From NCBI GenBank assembly GCA_021772835.1, contig JAJFLE010000085.1:1-41520 (forward strand): a stretch of DNA of 41,520 nucleotides, given 5' to 3'. Numbering within the stretch: position 1 is the first letter of the stretch; each line of letters starts with the position of its first letter. Source of the DNA: Mariprofundus sp. GTDB lineage: Bacteria; Pseudomonadota; Zetaproteobacteria; Mariprofundales; Mariprofundaceae. A model generated the notes under the pieces. That model searched no databases, was not told the DNA's origin, and was given only the letters and a program-made list of their open reading frames with translations. The position numbers and the translations under genes are program-made. Shown here piece by piece: positions 24,434 through 32,761 of the stretch.

Positions 24434-26619
24434 AATTCGCCCCCGAAAAAGTCATAGTGATCCATTGCTTCGATGACTCCACCGGCAAAACTCTCGTGCG
24501 CAAAATAGATGTGCTCAATCTCGGCAAGTTCGGAAAGCTCTTCATCATGCCGATTGGCCACAACCACCGCCTTCGTATTGCCACGCATCATATCTTCATC
24601 AGCTCCCGAACCACCGGCAGCAAGAATATTTTCCATGGGGATATCAAATTGTTCAGCCACCCAACGCAGGGCAAAGCCTTTAGAAACACGCAGAGGCAAA
24701 ATATCGAGATACTGGCCGAAGGAGAAAACAACATTGACCGCCTGTTCCTGCTGCGACAACAACTGTCTGATATGCTGCACATCCGGAGCAATGGTGGGAT
24801 CAATATAATAACTGAGTTTGAATCTGTGCTGCTCCGCCTTTGGTTGCAACAGCAAGCCGGGCACCTCACTGAGGATTTCACTTACCGCACTGCGGTTCCA
24901 CTGATGATTGATATGTTTCGCCCACACCTTGTCCTGGGTCAGATTAGGCGCATAATGAATTTCAGCCCCCTGACTGGTAATCAGCACATCGGGTTGCGGA
25001 ATTCCATACTGGCGCATCACCTTCAAGGCTGAATCGAGTCGGCGACCGGTTGCGATACCAAAGCTGATGTGTTTGCGGTGCCTGTGCATCAACTCCAGCA
25101 ACCGCTTGAGCGACTCGCGATCGCCCATCAGATTCTGATCCAGGTCGGTGAAGACAGCCCTGTCGCGGTAGAGCTCCCGTCGCCTGCTCAACTGCATGCG
25201 TTGCAAAGGTTCGCTCTTCTGAATCAGTGGCCGAATCACATTCAGGTAGCCCTTAGCATGCGCCTGCCATGAATAATGCTGACTCACCCCCTTCAGCCCG
25301 TTATCTGCCAGTTTGTGCCAGGTATCCGTGTCAGAGAGCAGCTTTTTGAGCGTTACTGCCATCCCCTCTTTATCCAGCGGATCGATCAAATAACCGTTAT
25401 GACAGTGACCGATAATATCGGTCGGGCCACCATCCTCGGTGGCCACGATTGGCAGGCCCGAAGCCGCCGCTTCAATAAGCGTCAAACCGAAGGGTTCGGT
25501 CAGTGCCGGATTGACAAACACCCCGCCGGAGAGTGCAGCCAGACGGTAGATCAATGCCACCTCATCGGCATTGTGATGTTTGGGATAGGCCACCAATCCG
25601 TAGAGGTCGTAGAGGTCAATGGTCAGCAGAATGTCTGTCAGCACATCCTGAGCGCCGCTTTCAAGCTCACGAATATCATCACGGTTACCGGCCACGATTA
25701 CCAGATTAGCCATCTGCTGCAGTTGCTCCGATTCGCCATAGGCTTCAATCAACGTGACAATATTTTTGCGTGCATCGGGACGTGACAAAGCCAGAATCAT
25801 CGGCTTCTGCGGCGTTCGAAAAAAACGGTTCAGCTCGGTAGCTATCGGTGTGTTGACCTCGTCACCGTTCGGCGGATACAGTTTTTCCAGATCTGTTCCC
25901 GGCGGCACCACGCGCATCTGTTCGGGCTGATAATAATCGTAGAGCGCATACTGTTCACGAATTTCCTGACTGGTACTGGTGATCACACGCTCGGCCACAC
26001 CCAGCGTAGCCTCCTCGGCTTCGATACGGCGCGACATATTGTAAGTGGTTTCAATTTCGGCGCGTTTGACACCACTGGCCAGCAAGCGCTTGCGCTTGCC
26101 ACGCCCCAGCGAATGGCCGGTATGCACCAGCGGTGTGCCGAGGTGACTGGCAAGTATGGTGCCTACATAACCAGCATCGGCATAATGGGAATGAATAATA
26201 TCGGGCAATCGCGGCTGTTCGTGTAGCCAGCTCAGGGTATTGTCAGCAAAACTCTCCAGCGTGTCCCACAATTTCTCTTTGGCAATATAGCCATCTTCAC
26301 CACAGGCAATACGCACAATGTGAACGTTCTCCGAGAGTTGCTCAAGCGGCTTGGCATAATCATCACTGAGGCTGTCATCAACCACCAGCCGAGTAAGCAG
26401 ATCAACACGTTCGACTTCCGGGCATTCGCCGAGCGCCTTTGCCAGCTCGACGACATACTTGGTCTGGCCACCGGTGTCTGCATCGCGACCGAGTTCGAGA
26501 TTGTCGCCCCGGATCAGCCCGTGAACACTGACCAGAACAATATAATAACGGCCAGTGACTTGTTCTTCGTCTCCCCCTTTATTCGTATGTAGCATGGCAT
26601 AGCGTTCGGGTTGATTCAT
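24430..26619 (-). CDS. sps: Sucrose-phosphate synthase
   Basis: This 729-residue protein has an N-terminal GT4 glycosyltransferase (SVHGLIRGDNLELGRDADTGGQ, then the donor-site Glu motif in NPALTEPFGLTLIEAAASG). A C-terminal SPP-like HAD domain (about 490-729) follows. It forms sucrose 6-phosphate from UDP-glucose and fructose 6-phosphate. The HAD domain has FTDLDQN in place of DxDxT and GGSGAD in place of GDSGND, so it is probably inactive, which fits the separate phosphatase gene. ATG at 26619; no strong ribosome site. First gene of the sucrose operon. Confidence 0.93.
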   Translation of the reverse strand: MNQPERYAMLHTNKGGDEEQVTGRYYIVLVSVHGLIRGDNLELGRDADTGGQTKYVVELAKALGECPEVERVDLLTRLVVDDSLSDDYAKPLEQLSENVHIVRIACGEDGYIAKEKLWDTLESFADNTLSWLHEQPRLPDIIHSHYADAGYVGTILASHLGTPLVHTGHSLGRGKRKRLLASGVKRAEIETTYNMSRRIEAEEATLGVAERVITSTSQEIREQYALYDYYQPEQMRVVPPGTDLEKLYPPNGDEVNTPIATELNRFFRTPQKPMILALSRPDARKNIVTLIEAYGESEQLQQMANLVIVAGNRDDIRELESGAQDVLTDILLTIDLYDLYGLVAYPKHHNADEVALIYRLAALSGGVFVNPALTEPFGLTLIEAAASGLPIVATEDGGPTDIIGHCHNGYLIDPLDKEGMAVTLKKLLSDTDTWHKLADNGLKGVSQHYSWQAHAKGYLNVIRPLIQKSEPLQRMQLSRRRELYRDRAVFTDLDQNLMGDRESLKRLLELMHRHRKHISFGIATGRRLDSALKVMRQYGIPQPDVLITSQGAEIHYAPNLTQDKVWAKHINHQWNRSAVSEILSEVPGLLLQPKAEQHRFKLSYYIDPTIAPDVQHIRQLLSQQEQAVNVVFSFGQYLDILPLRVSKGFALRWVAEQFDIPMENILAAGGSGADEDMMRGNTKAVVVANRHDEELSELAEIEHIYFAHESFAGGVIEAMDHYDFFGGEF

Positions 26620-26628
26620 TGTTCTAGC

Positions 26629-26639
26629 GTAACAGTTAC
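26629..26639. promoter_or_regulatory. GTAAC-n-GTTAC palindrome upstream of sps
   Basis: A perfect 5-1-5 palindrome begins 10 bp from the sps start codon, where a regulator could overlap the promoter. A TTGATT on the minus strand lies about 16 bp from a weak TACGCT. Operator function is inference. Confidence 0.3.
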
Positions 26640-26830
26640 AGTCGTGAAATCAAGGAGTTGTGCGAAACAAAGTGCCTTTACATCGGGCAGGCCGGAAAGC
26701 TGAATTCTTATATCGCAGCAGGCGCAAACAACCAGTTGCAACAAAACGAAGCAAACAGCTCAACCTACCATAACAACTGGCCCGATCATTGCTACTTCTT
26801 TTGGCCACCTACAAATGGAGTAACCCGATC

Positions 26831-27571
26831 ATGCAAGCAAAACCATATTTTCGACTTATCCTGCCAGCACTTCTGCTTGGCCTAACTGGCTGCTCTGGTT
26901 TTCAGGGCTCATATGACTCTGACACATCCTCGATGTTCACTGAAATTTCTGGAAATGAGAGGGAGACTTCCGGCAACAAAAAGATCGACAAGCGCCTGGT
27001 AGAGCTGGATCACGCCCTTGACAGAAATGCTGCCAGAAATGCTCTTGTTCGCGAATTTATCGCAGAATCAGATCAGGTGTGCGACAAAAAACTTACAGCC
27101 ATTTCCGATCAGATCGAAGAATGGGAATTGAATCCGAAACAGTCCGACAAACTAAGCAAGACACTAAATGAGACGATTGCGTCAAGGCAGCTCGATACAG
27201 TTACTCCTGAGCTGACCATAAACCAACCTGCCAGTGCGAGCAATCCAGTAAAGGAGCTGGGGCAATCTATTGTTTCTATCATCAAAAGGAATCGTGAACA
27301 AACCCGCGTAATCCTCAAAGATCGAGAATACATGGACATTCATCGTTATTCAGTGAAGCAAGCACTACAGGACATGCAGGTATACCACCAGTCATGTTCA
27401 ATTCAACTCGGTATATCCGAAGCTGCCCGCATGACATCGCAGCGCATGACAACGGAAGAGAAAAAAGCTGAGATCGAATCGTTAATCCAACTGCGCGAAA
27501 CCCTGATGAAACAAGGCCTGAGCGCACGCGCAATTCAGCAGAAAATCGATGCGGTTATTCTGGCTGATTAA
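26831..27571 (+). CDS. Lipoprotein of unknown function
   Basis: This is one of few plus-strand genes here. The 246-residue protein starts MQAKPYFRLILPALLLGLTG with Cys in LTGC as lipobox. The mature protein is mostly alpha-helical, with two Cys (VCDKK and QSCSIQ). No family is recognised. GGAG lies 10 nt before the ATG. It is divergent from sps and convergent with the vWA operon, with hairpins between. Confidence 0.72.
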   Translation: MQAKPYFRLILPALLLGLTGCSGFQGSYDSDTSSMFTEISGNERETSGNKKIDKRLVELDHALDRNAARNALVREFIAESDQVCDKKLTAISDQIEEWELNPKQSDKLSKTLNETIASRQLDTVTPELTINQPASASNPVKELGQSIVSIIKRNREQTRVILKDREYMDIHRYSVKQALQDMQVYHQSCSIQLGISEAARMTSQRMTTEEKKAEIESLIQLRETLMKQGLSARAIQQKIDAVILAD

Positions 27572-27630
27572 CTACTATTTCCTATGGAAAGGCTGATTTA
27601 TTGCGTCCATACAACAAATCAGCGCATAAA

Positions 27631-27735
27631 GGCAAAAACGTGGCTTTGCCTTTACTTACAAACCAAGCACTTACGTGCTTATTTTGGCAGCCCGTCCATG
27701 GGCTGCATGGAAGCGTCGAATAAATCTACGCTTCC
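27631..27735. terminator. Cluster of four hairpins between convergent genes
   Basis: Four stem-loops are packed in 105 bp: GGCAAA/TTTGCC (27631-27650, then TTTACTT), AAGCAC/GTGCTT (27665-27680, then ATTTT on the plus strand), GCAGCCC/GGGCTGC (27687-27706) and an 8-bp stem GGAAGCGT/ACGCTTCC (27709-27735). The first two resemble plus-strand terminators for the lipoprotein gene. The last abuts the stop of the minus-strand vWA gene and could end that operon. Confidence 0.6.
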
Positions 27736-28674
27736 CTATGGAGCCAAAGCCAGGAATGACCCGCCATTACGTTTTGTTAACTCCCGCATAAGGATAGAAA
27801 AACGATTGGTTGCATAATTGGACATAAATCCGACGGCATGAATTTTAGCCAACTTTTTGCCTGTGATCTTATTGGTATTCAAATTACCAAGGGTTTGTAT
27901 CACAGCATCATAGGATGAGCCGGTATAATCATCTCCGAAAATATAAATGGAGAGCGAAACACCTTTTTTTGCATACCTCTTGAGCGCAACCTCAAGCCCT
28001 TCAACCGGACTGCTGTTCGAGGCACTTTGCCATGAGCCAAACACCTTCATCACACCACTACGCCGCTGTGGCGTGTCAGGAATCCATTTCCCCGCATAAC
28101 TTGAAATCAGATGAATGCCGTTATCATTCATAATTTGGAAGCCCTTCACCTTGGGGTGAATCTTTAAAACATTGAGAACTTCTCTGGATACGCGATCCCA
28201 TATACTCTGCATACTGCCTGAGGTATCGACGATGAAGATGATATAATCGCTATCAACAGGAATACCGCCAACCTCCACATCTCTTTTTGTAGATGAGCTT
28301 GGTCTGATAGAAGTCCGTTTGATAGAAGACTGAACAAGCGACAAACCTTCAAGATCACCATCAAGTTTTTCAAGTTCACTGGTTTTATGACCAAGGTGCT
28401 GCTTCGCACTCGCCTCTGACGCCTCAAGAGAAGCCTTGATCTGTTTCAGCCGTGCCAGTTCCTGCTCTTGTTTTTCAAGCTCCCTGGATAAACTGGACAC
28501 ACTCGTTTCAGCGGAAACAACTTGCTGCAAGAGCTGTGCGGTCGCATCCACTGAGGCGGCCCCCGGCAGCGGCTTGGAAATCAAGACCAGCAATACCACG
28601 GCAGCAAATGCGGAAGAGATAATATCCAGGAAGGAGATGGTAAACAGTTCAAGGTTTTCCCTGCGCGGTTTCAT
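27736..28674 (-). CDS. TolR/ExbD-like membrane protein with vWA domain (A)
   Basis: This 312-residue protein has one N-terminal helix (about 15-33) that carries Asp17 in FLDIISSAFAA, the place of the proton-site Asp of TolR/ExbD/MotB. A coiled coil (about 44-115) and a vWA domain with the metal-site motif DTSGSM (150-155) follow. Topology of the family puts the vWA in the periplasm. The ATG overlaps the previous stop by 4 bp. It is the last gene of the eight-gene operon. It is a paralogue of the next gene in layout. Function is unknown; the assigned machine is inference. Confidence 0.85.
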   Translation of the reverse strand: MKPRRENLELFTISFLDIISSAFAAVVLLVLISKPLPGAASVDATAQLLQQVVSAETSVSSLSRELEKQEQELARLKQIKASLEASEASAKQHLGHKTSELEKLDGDLEGLSLVQSSIKRTSIRPSSSTKRDVEVGGIPVDSDYIIFIVDTSGSMQSIWDRVSREVLNVLKIHPKVKGFQIMNDNGIHLISSYAGKWIPDTPQRRSGVMKVFGSWQSASNSSPVEGLEVALKRYAKKGVSLSIYIFGDDYTGSSYDAVIQTLGNLNTNKITGKKLAKIHAVGFMSNYATNRFSILMRELTKRNGGSFLALAP

Positions 28675-29735
28675 GGCCAACTCACAGCCGGGCTAATCAG
28701 CAGGCCCCCCGTTGCAGCAGTCCATCGCCAATACTCAGGAGCGGCCTGCGGATCTCCTTCAATCGGCAACAGGATGACATTAACCTTGGTATCTCTGCCG
28801 GGCGCACTATCATTGATAGTTTGTCTGAACAGTTTGACGCGGCAGGCACCCGAGATGGTATTCGATTTCCCCAGCAGGGAGCCACAAGTGGCGAATGGAT
28901 TCAGACTCGCATATCGCGATTGCCCATCGGTTGGCAAGCCATCGGTCACCAGATAGATGTCCGTGGGCTTGAGCCTTGCAGCTTTCTGTAGACCCCGTTG
29001 CAAATTGGTCGAACCTGTTGGCACAAGTTTATCCAGATCGCTGTAAACCTTACCGACACTGTTGCCATCACGGCTACTGAACCAGCCTGCCCCGCCAAGC
29101 ACCTCTGCCTGTTTGTGATATGCCACAACAGCAATCTGGCTGGTCTTGGGTGAACGGGCGATCAGCCAGCGAACAACACGTTTTGTGCGTTGCCATTTGG
29201 GGCCACTTTTTTTCTCACTTGCGGAACTGTTTTTCCGACGGATGATGTCAATCAGCTTTTCATCAGTCATCGACGCACTGCTATCAACAAGAAAGACAAT
29301 TTTACGCCCTTCAACTTTCAGCCCCATCACATAATCTTCTTCACCGCCGCTGTCGCTCTCCACGACATCATCCTTTTTTGCGCCGGGTGAATGTTTGATG
29401 TTATCCCTGACTGATGACACCTCCATTTTCTTTTGCGACACCACATCACTCTTTTGCGACATCTCAGCTTTTATTGCACTAATCTTTGCCTGAATTTTGG
29501 CAATTTCCGTTATTTCGGCCAGGGCATCGCTACTCAGACTGGAAACCGCTTTTTTCAAGCCTGCATCCTGCTCCGCAAGGCGCGCCACATCCGCCTGCAA
29601 GAGATCAACCTCCGGGGCCCCTTTATCAACATCCTGTTTTACAAGAATCAGAACAAGGATAATCGCACCAAGACCTGAGGCCATGATATCCAGGAATGCA
29701 ATATTAAATCCTTCGGTTTTACGATTGCGTCTCAG
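28671..29735 (-). CDS. TolR/ExbD-like membrane protein with vWA domain (B), CTG start
   Basis: This protein has 354 residues if it begins at CTG (29735), which follows AGAGG by 6 nt. The N-terminus then reads MRRNRKTEGFNIAFLDIMAS and contains the conserved helix and Asp16. The first ATG (29684) would remove both. A coiled coil (about 42-113) and a vWA domain with DSSAS (151-155), a GSTN site and VTDGLPTDG follow. The frame is the same as that of the upstream channel gene, separated by one TAG. Layout matches protein A almost residue for residue, despite low similarity. Role inferred as a periplasmic arm of a TolQ-like motor. Confidence 0.82.
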   Translation of the reverse strand: MRRNRKTEGFNIAFLDIMASGLGAIILVLILVKQDVDKGAPEVDLLQADVARLAEQDAGLKKAVSSLSSDALAEITEIAKIQAKISAIKAEMSQKSDVVSQKKMEVSSVRDNIKHSPGAKKDDVVESDSGGEEDYVMGLKVEGRKIVFLVDSSASMTDEKLIDIIRRKNSSASEKKSGPKWQRTKRVVRWLIARSPKTSQIAVVAYHKQAEVLGGAGWFSSRDGNSVGKVYSDLDKLVPTGSTNLQRGLQKAARLKPTDIYLVTDGLPTDGQSRYASLNPFATCGSLLGKSNTISGACRVKLFRQTINDSAPGRDTKVNVILLPIEGDPQAAPEYWRWTAATGGLLISPAVSWP

Positions 29736-29744
29736 CTTGGGCCT

Positions 29745-30500
29745 CTACTCGGATATCCGTTTCAAGAGGAACTTTTCACAATAGGCCTGCGTGTCCACCA
29801 CCAGCCCGTCCTGCAGACGCAGCAACTGATGCAGCAAAAACATCAACAGTATACTTATCAGCAGGGCAACGAACGTTGAGTTAAAGGCCAGCCCCAGACT
29901 GTTGGTCATGCCACTGATATCGCCTGCCAATGCCTGATCCGCCTGAGCAAGTGCGCCGCCGATACCTCTTACCGTTCCGATAAACCCTATCGATGGAATC
30001 GCCCAGATCAGGTAGCGAATCATCGAGTTTCCTGCATCCTGCCGAAGCGCCAGCGCTTCGATGCTGGACTCGACTGCATCTGAGGTATGCTGCACATTGC
30101 TGGTGATCAGATAACGCCTCAGACTCGCCATCAAAGCCACGACCAAGGGTGTTTCTTTAATCTCTGCAGGCAGCTTGGCTAAATTGGAGAGCACACCCTT
30201 GAGATCCGAGCCCTTCTCACCTGTATCTTCCAGAAAATCGACTTTGAACAGATACTGGTTTTTAAGGATAGCCAGACACTTGCTCACAATCAGGAATCCC
30301 GCCCACAGCATCAGAATAATGCATATCTCCTGCTCATAATCCTTCAGAATCACAAGCAGATCGCGAGGTGCAGACTGCCCGGCCTCTCTCGCAGACTGCA
30401 TAATCAATTCAGCCTGTGGTCGAACAAAACCTATATAGGCAAGATGGACGGTAATCGCGCTAACAATGAGTGCGGCAAAGCTTTTGATCATGTCTGACAT
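29745..30500 (-). CDS. MotA/TolQ/ExbB proton-channel family protein
   Basis: This 251-residue inner-membrane protein has about four hydrophobic helices (7-26, 59-80, 165-190, 207-227). The family block is IPSIGFIGTVRGIGGALAQA...LGLAFNSTFVALLISI, matching the GLLGTVxGI and AxxST regions of TolQ/ExbB. The family uses proton flow to move partner TolR/ExbD-like helices. Here the partners would be the two vWA proteins encoded next. It starts at ATG 30500, 1 bp after the small-peptide gene. Specific function is unknown. Confidence 0.85.
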   Translation of the reverse strand: MSDMIKSFAALIVSAITVHLAYIGFVRPQAELIMQSAREAGQSAPRDLLVILKDYEQEICIILMLWAGFLIVSKCLAILKNQYLFKVDFLEDTGEKGSDLKGVLSNLAKLPAEIKETPLVVALMASLRRYLITSNVQHTSDAVESSIEALALRQDAGNSMIRYLIWAIPSIGFIGTVRGIGGALAQADQALAGDISGMTNSLGLAFNSTFVALLISILLMFLLHQLLRLQDGLVVDTQAYCEKFLLKRISE

Positions 30501-30501
30501 A

Positions 30502-30702
30502 CTATATATCCACAGGGAAGCTGGCTGACGAATTCAGCTGGATAGATTGCATCGCGGCATTGGCCACGCCGGTAAACAGGGCGAGTGCAGCGACACCAAC
30601 AATCACAAGCAGGATGAGAGCCTCTCTTTTGGAGATGCGTGTTCCGCTAGAAATACGTTTTCCGGGAATCATATGTTTCCCGGCTACTCTGTTATTGACC
30701 AT
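30502..30702 (-). CDS. Small single-helix membrane peptide
   Basis: This 66-residue protein has a basic N-terminus (about 1-27), one helix (REALILLVIVGVAALALFTGVA, about 26-47) and a short polar tail. The ATG at 30702 is 5 nt after GGAGG, overlapping the PEGA gene end by 11 bp. It is tightly inside the vWA operon and may be an accessory channel subunit. No family recognised. Confidence 0.72.
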   Translation of the reverse strand: MVNNRVAGKHMIPGKRISSGTRISKREALILLVIVGVAALALFTGVANAAMQSIQLNSSASFPVDI

Positions 30703-32761
30703 TGATGCCTCCATAAACATATCTTGCAACTCTAAAGCCTATATCATCACGACCGATTTTTTCACCCTCGCGATACGAGGCCCTGAGCTCGGTCATCCTG
30801 CCCGATCGCCAATTGGAACCTTTCACGGTGTGCGTATCACCCGATCGTTCACCCAAAGGGTCGCTCTCCACTGTTTTTCCTTCAGGTGGTGTCAACGTAT
30901 ATACATCATGCACCCATTCGCTGACATTACCGGTCAAATCATACAGACCTGTTTTCTCAGGTGGATAACTTCCGACCGGAGCCGGGCCTGCATGACCATC
31001 TGAATAATTCGGCACATAGTGAGAAACTTTCCCATTGGCCGATTCATCTGCAATATTACCGGAATTCGGTGGTATCGTAGTCTCATCACCCCATGTGAAT
31101 TTTGTCTGTTTTGGTCTGGATGCCTTTCTGGCTAGCCATTCCCATTCAGCTTCACTGAGCAGCCTGTAACCATCTGAGACAATGTTTGAGCCCCGCAACT
31201 GCCCACCCCGGATATCGTAAAATGGTGTTCTTCGCTCCTGCAGGCTAAGCCAGTTACAATATTGTGCAGCTTCAATCCAACTAAGCGAGGTTACCGGTTC
31301 ACTGCCAGCCCCCTGCACTTTTTTGAATTGCCTGTATTGGACCCGGCTGACTTCATGCCTGGAAACGTAGAACGGCATCGTCAGCTTCACGGTTCTTAAA
31401 AATTCGTTGGCGCGTTGACCCTTCTGATGGCGGGGAGCGCCCATAACAAAGGTATCGTCCGGCTTGAACAATTGAAGCTCAATGCCCACCTTGTTGGTAA
31501 CTATTTTTGCGGCTTCTGAAAGTCTCGCCTGTTTCTCCGTCTGCAATACCACCCTGATCTGTTGTGCTGACTTACTACCCGGAACAAGAGTCTGCTTATG
31601 CGAACGGTAGCCCTTTTTATGCAACTCAAGCCGATGAGGAAGTGCCGGGAGTTCCATAACCAGCGGCGTTTGTCCGACATCCTTTCCATTGAGGGAAACT
31701 GTCGCATTCGGTGTGGAAAAGAAACTGACCTTGCCTATTTCAGCCTTCAAACTGATAGAGACCTGTTTCTCCACTCCGGAATTCACGGACAGCGTTCGAC
31801 TTTGCGGAAAGTAACCATCCTTGAGATAAATCAGGGAATGATTCACTCCGGCCTTAACAGCCAAGGCCGTATTTGACTGCACCTGCTTACCGTTCAACAG
31901 TAACTTGCCTCCCGAGGGGGACACCCGGACAGTCAGAAAGGCATTCTTCTGAGTCAGGCGGTAATCCCTTTCAATCAGGGTTTCACTGTTTGTGATTTCA
32001 ACGCTCTCGGTAATCGCCTGATAATCGTTATGGGCTACTTCAATCCGGTAACTGCCGCCCCACCTCGTCAGAGAGACAGGGGAATGACCAACCGGTTCAC
32101 CATTGATTTGAATCAATGCCCCGGGAGGTGAAGTCTCAAGTTTTAGCTGGCCTGAAATATTCTCCAGTTCAATTGTCTCTTGCAAAACCTTGCCCCGCTC
32201 TGTTGTGAGCGCAATCTCCTTTTTCCGATAATAGGGATTGTCGATTCCAATAACATGCTCACCTGCAAGAACATCCAACTCCAGGGACGCCGCAACAGCC
32301 ACCAGTTCTCCATCTATAAACCAGCGTGTTTTCTCCGAAGCCGGGACTGTTTTGAGACTCAGTTCACCGGACAGCTCGGAGAGTTCAACGTTCACCGTGC
32401 CGCCTGTTTCAGAAGCCTGAAGCGTTCTGGACAGAGGCATGAAACCTGCAGCAGACACTTCAATGGTTGGATTTTGGCTCAGCGAGTAGACCCTGTGGCC
32501 CATGCTTGTGCCCAAGCCATCCACCAGTCTCAGGACAGCACTCTGCCGGGCATCTTCCGGCATAACCTCGATTACTGTGCCTTTGGAAAAGCCGATGAGA
32601 GCCAGCATGAGAAACAGAGCAAAGAGCAGGGCAAAAGCGCCAAAGAGATATAATTTTCTTTGCCGGGACTTGGCATGCAACATCTCAGCTCTGATTCTAT
32701 TAATATGGCTGGAGTCGCCTCTTGTTTCTTCAGGCTGAACCGCTGATTCAGATTCGCTCAT
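30692..32761 (-). CDS. PEGA-repeat membrane protein with formylglycine-enzyme-like domain
   Basis: This 689-residue protein has a cytoplasmic N-terminus, one membrane helix (about 38-58), then several PEGA-type beta repeats (about 65-440; for example GALIQINGEPVGHSPVSL and NATVSLNGKDVGQTPLVM). The C-terminal domain (about 450-689) has the FGE/sulfatase-modifying-factor fold: RLLSEAEWEWLARKA, LYDLTGNVSEWVHDVY and VKGSNWRSGRM...DDIGFRVAR. The active-site Cys pair of true formylglycine enzymes is absent, so it probably binds rather than modifies. Start ATG 32761, 14-bp overlap with the upstream gene. Confidence 0.85.
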   Translation of the reverse strand: MSESESAVQPEETRGDSSHINRIRAEMLHAKSRQRKLYLFGAFALLFALFLMLALIGFSKGTVIEVMPEDARQSAVLRLVDGLGTSMGHRVYSLSQNPTIEVSAAGFMPLSRTLQASETGGTVNVELSELSGELSLKTVPASEKTRWFIDGELVAVAASLELDVLAGEHVIGIDNPYYRKKEIALTTERGKVLQETIELENISGQLKLETSPPGALIQINGEPVGHSPVSLTRWGGSYRIEVAHNDYQAITESVEITNSETLIERDYRLTQKNAFLTVRVSPSGGKLLLNGKQVQSNTALAVKAGVNHSLIYLKDGYFPQSRTLSVNSGVEKQVSISLKAEIGKVSFFSTPNATVSLNGKDVGQTPLVMELPALPHRLELHKKGYRSHKQTLVPGSKSAQQIRVVLQTEKQARLSEAAKIVTNKVGIELQLFKPDDTFVMGAPRHQKGQRANEFLRTVKLTMPFYVSRHEVSRVQYRQFKKVQGAGSEPVTSLSWIEAAQYCNWLSLQERRTPFYDIRGGQLRGSNIVSDGYRLLSEAEWEWLARKASRPKQTKFTWGDETTIPPNSGNIADESANGKVSHYVPNYSDGHAGPAPVGSYPPEKTGLYDLTGNVSEWVHDVYTLTPPEGKTVESDPLGERSGDTHTVKGSNWRSGRMTELRASYREGEKIGRDDIGFRVARYVYGGINGQ

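Noticed and set aside
29684-29735. ATG at 29684 as the start of vWA protein B
   Set aside because: It would cut the membrane helix and lose the Asp shared with its paralogue.
27736-30500. Zorya phage-defence system
   Set aside because: The MotA-like protein lacks a long cytoplasmic tail, the partners carry vWA instead of OmpA-like domains, and no ZorC/D/E helicase or nuclease genes are present.
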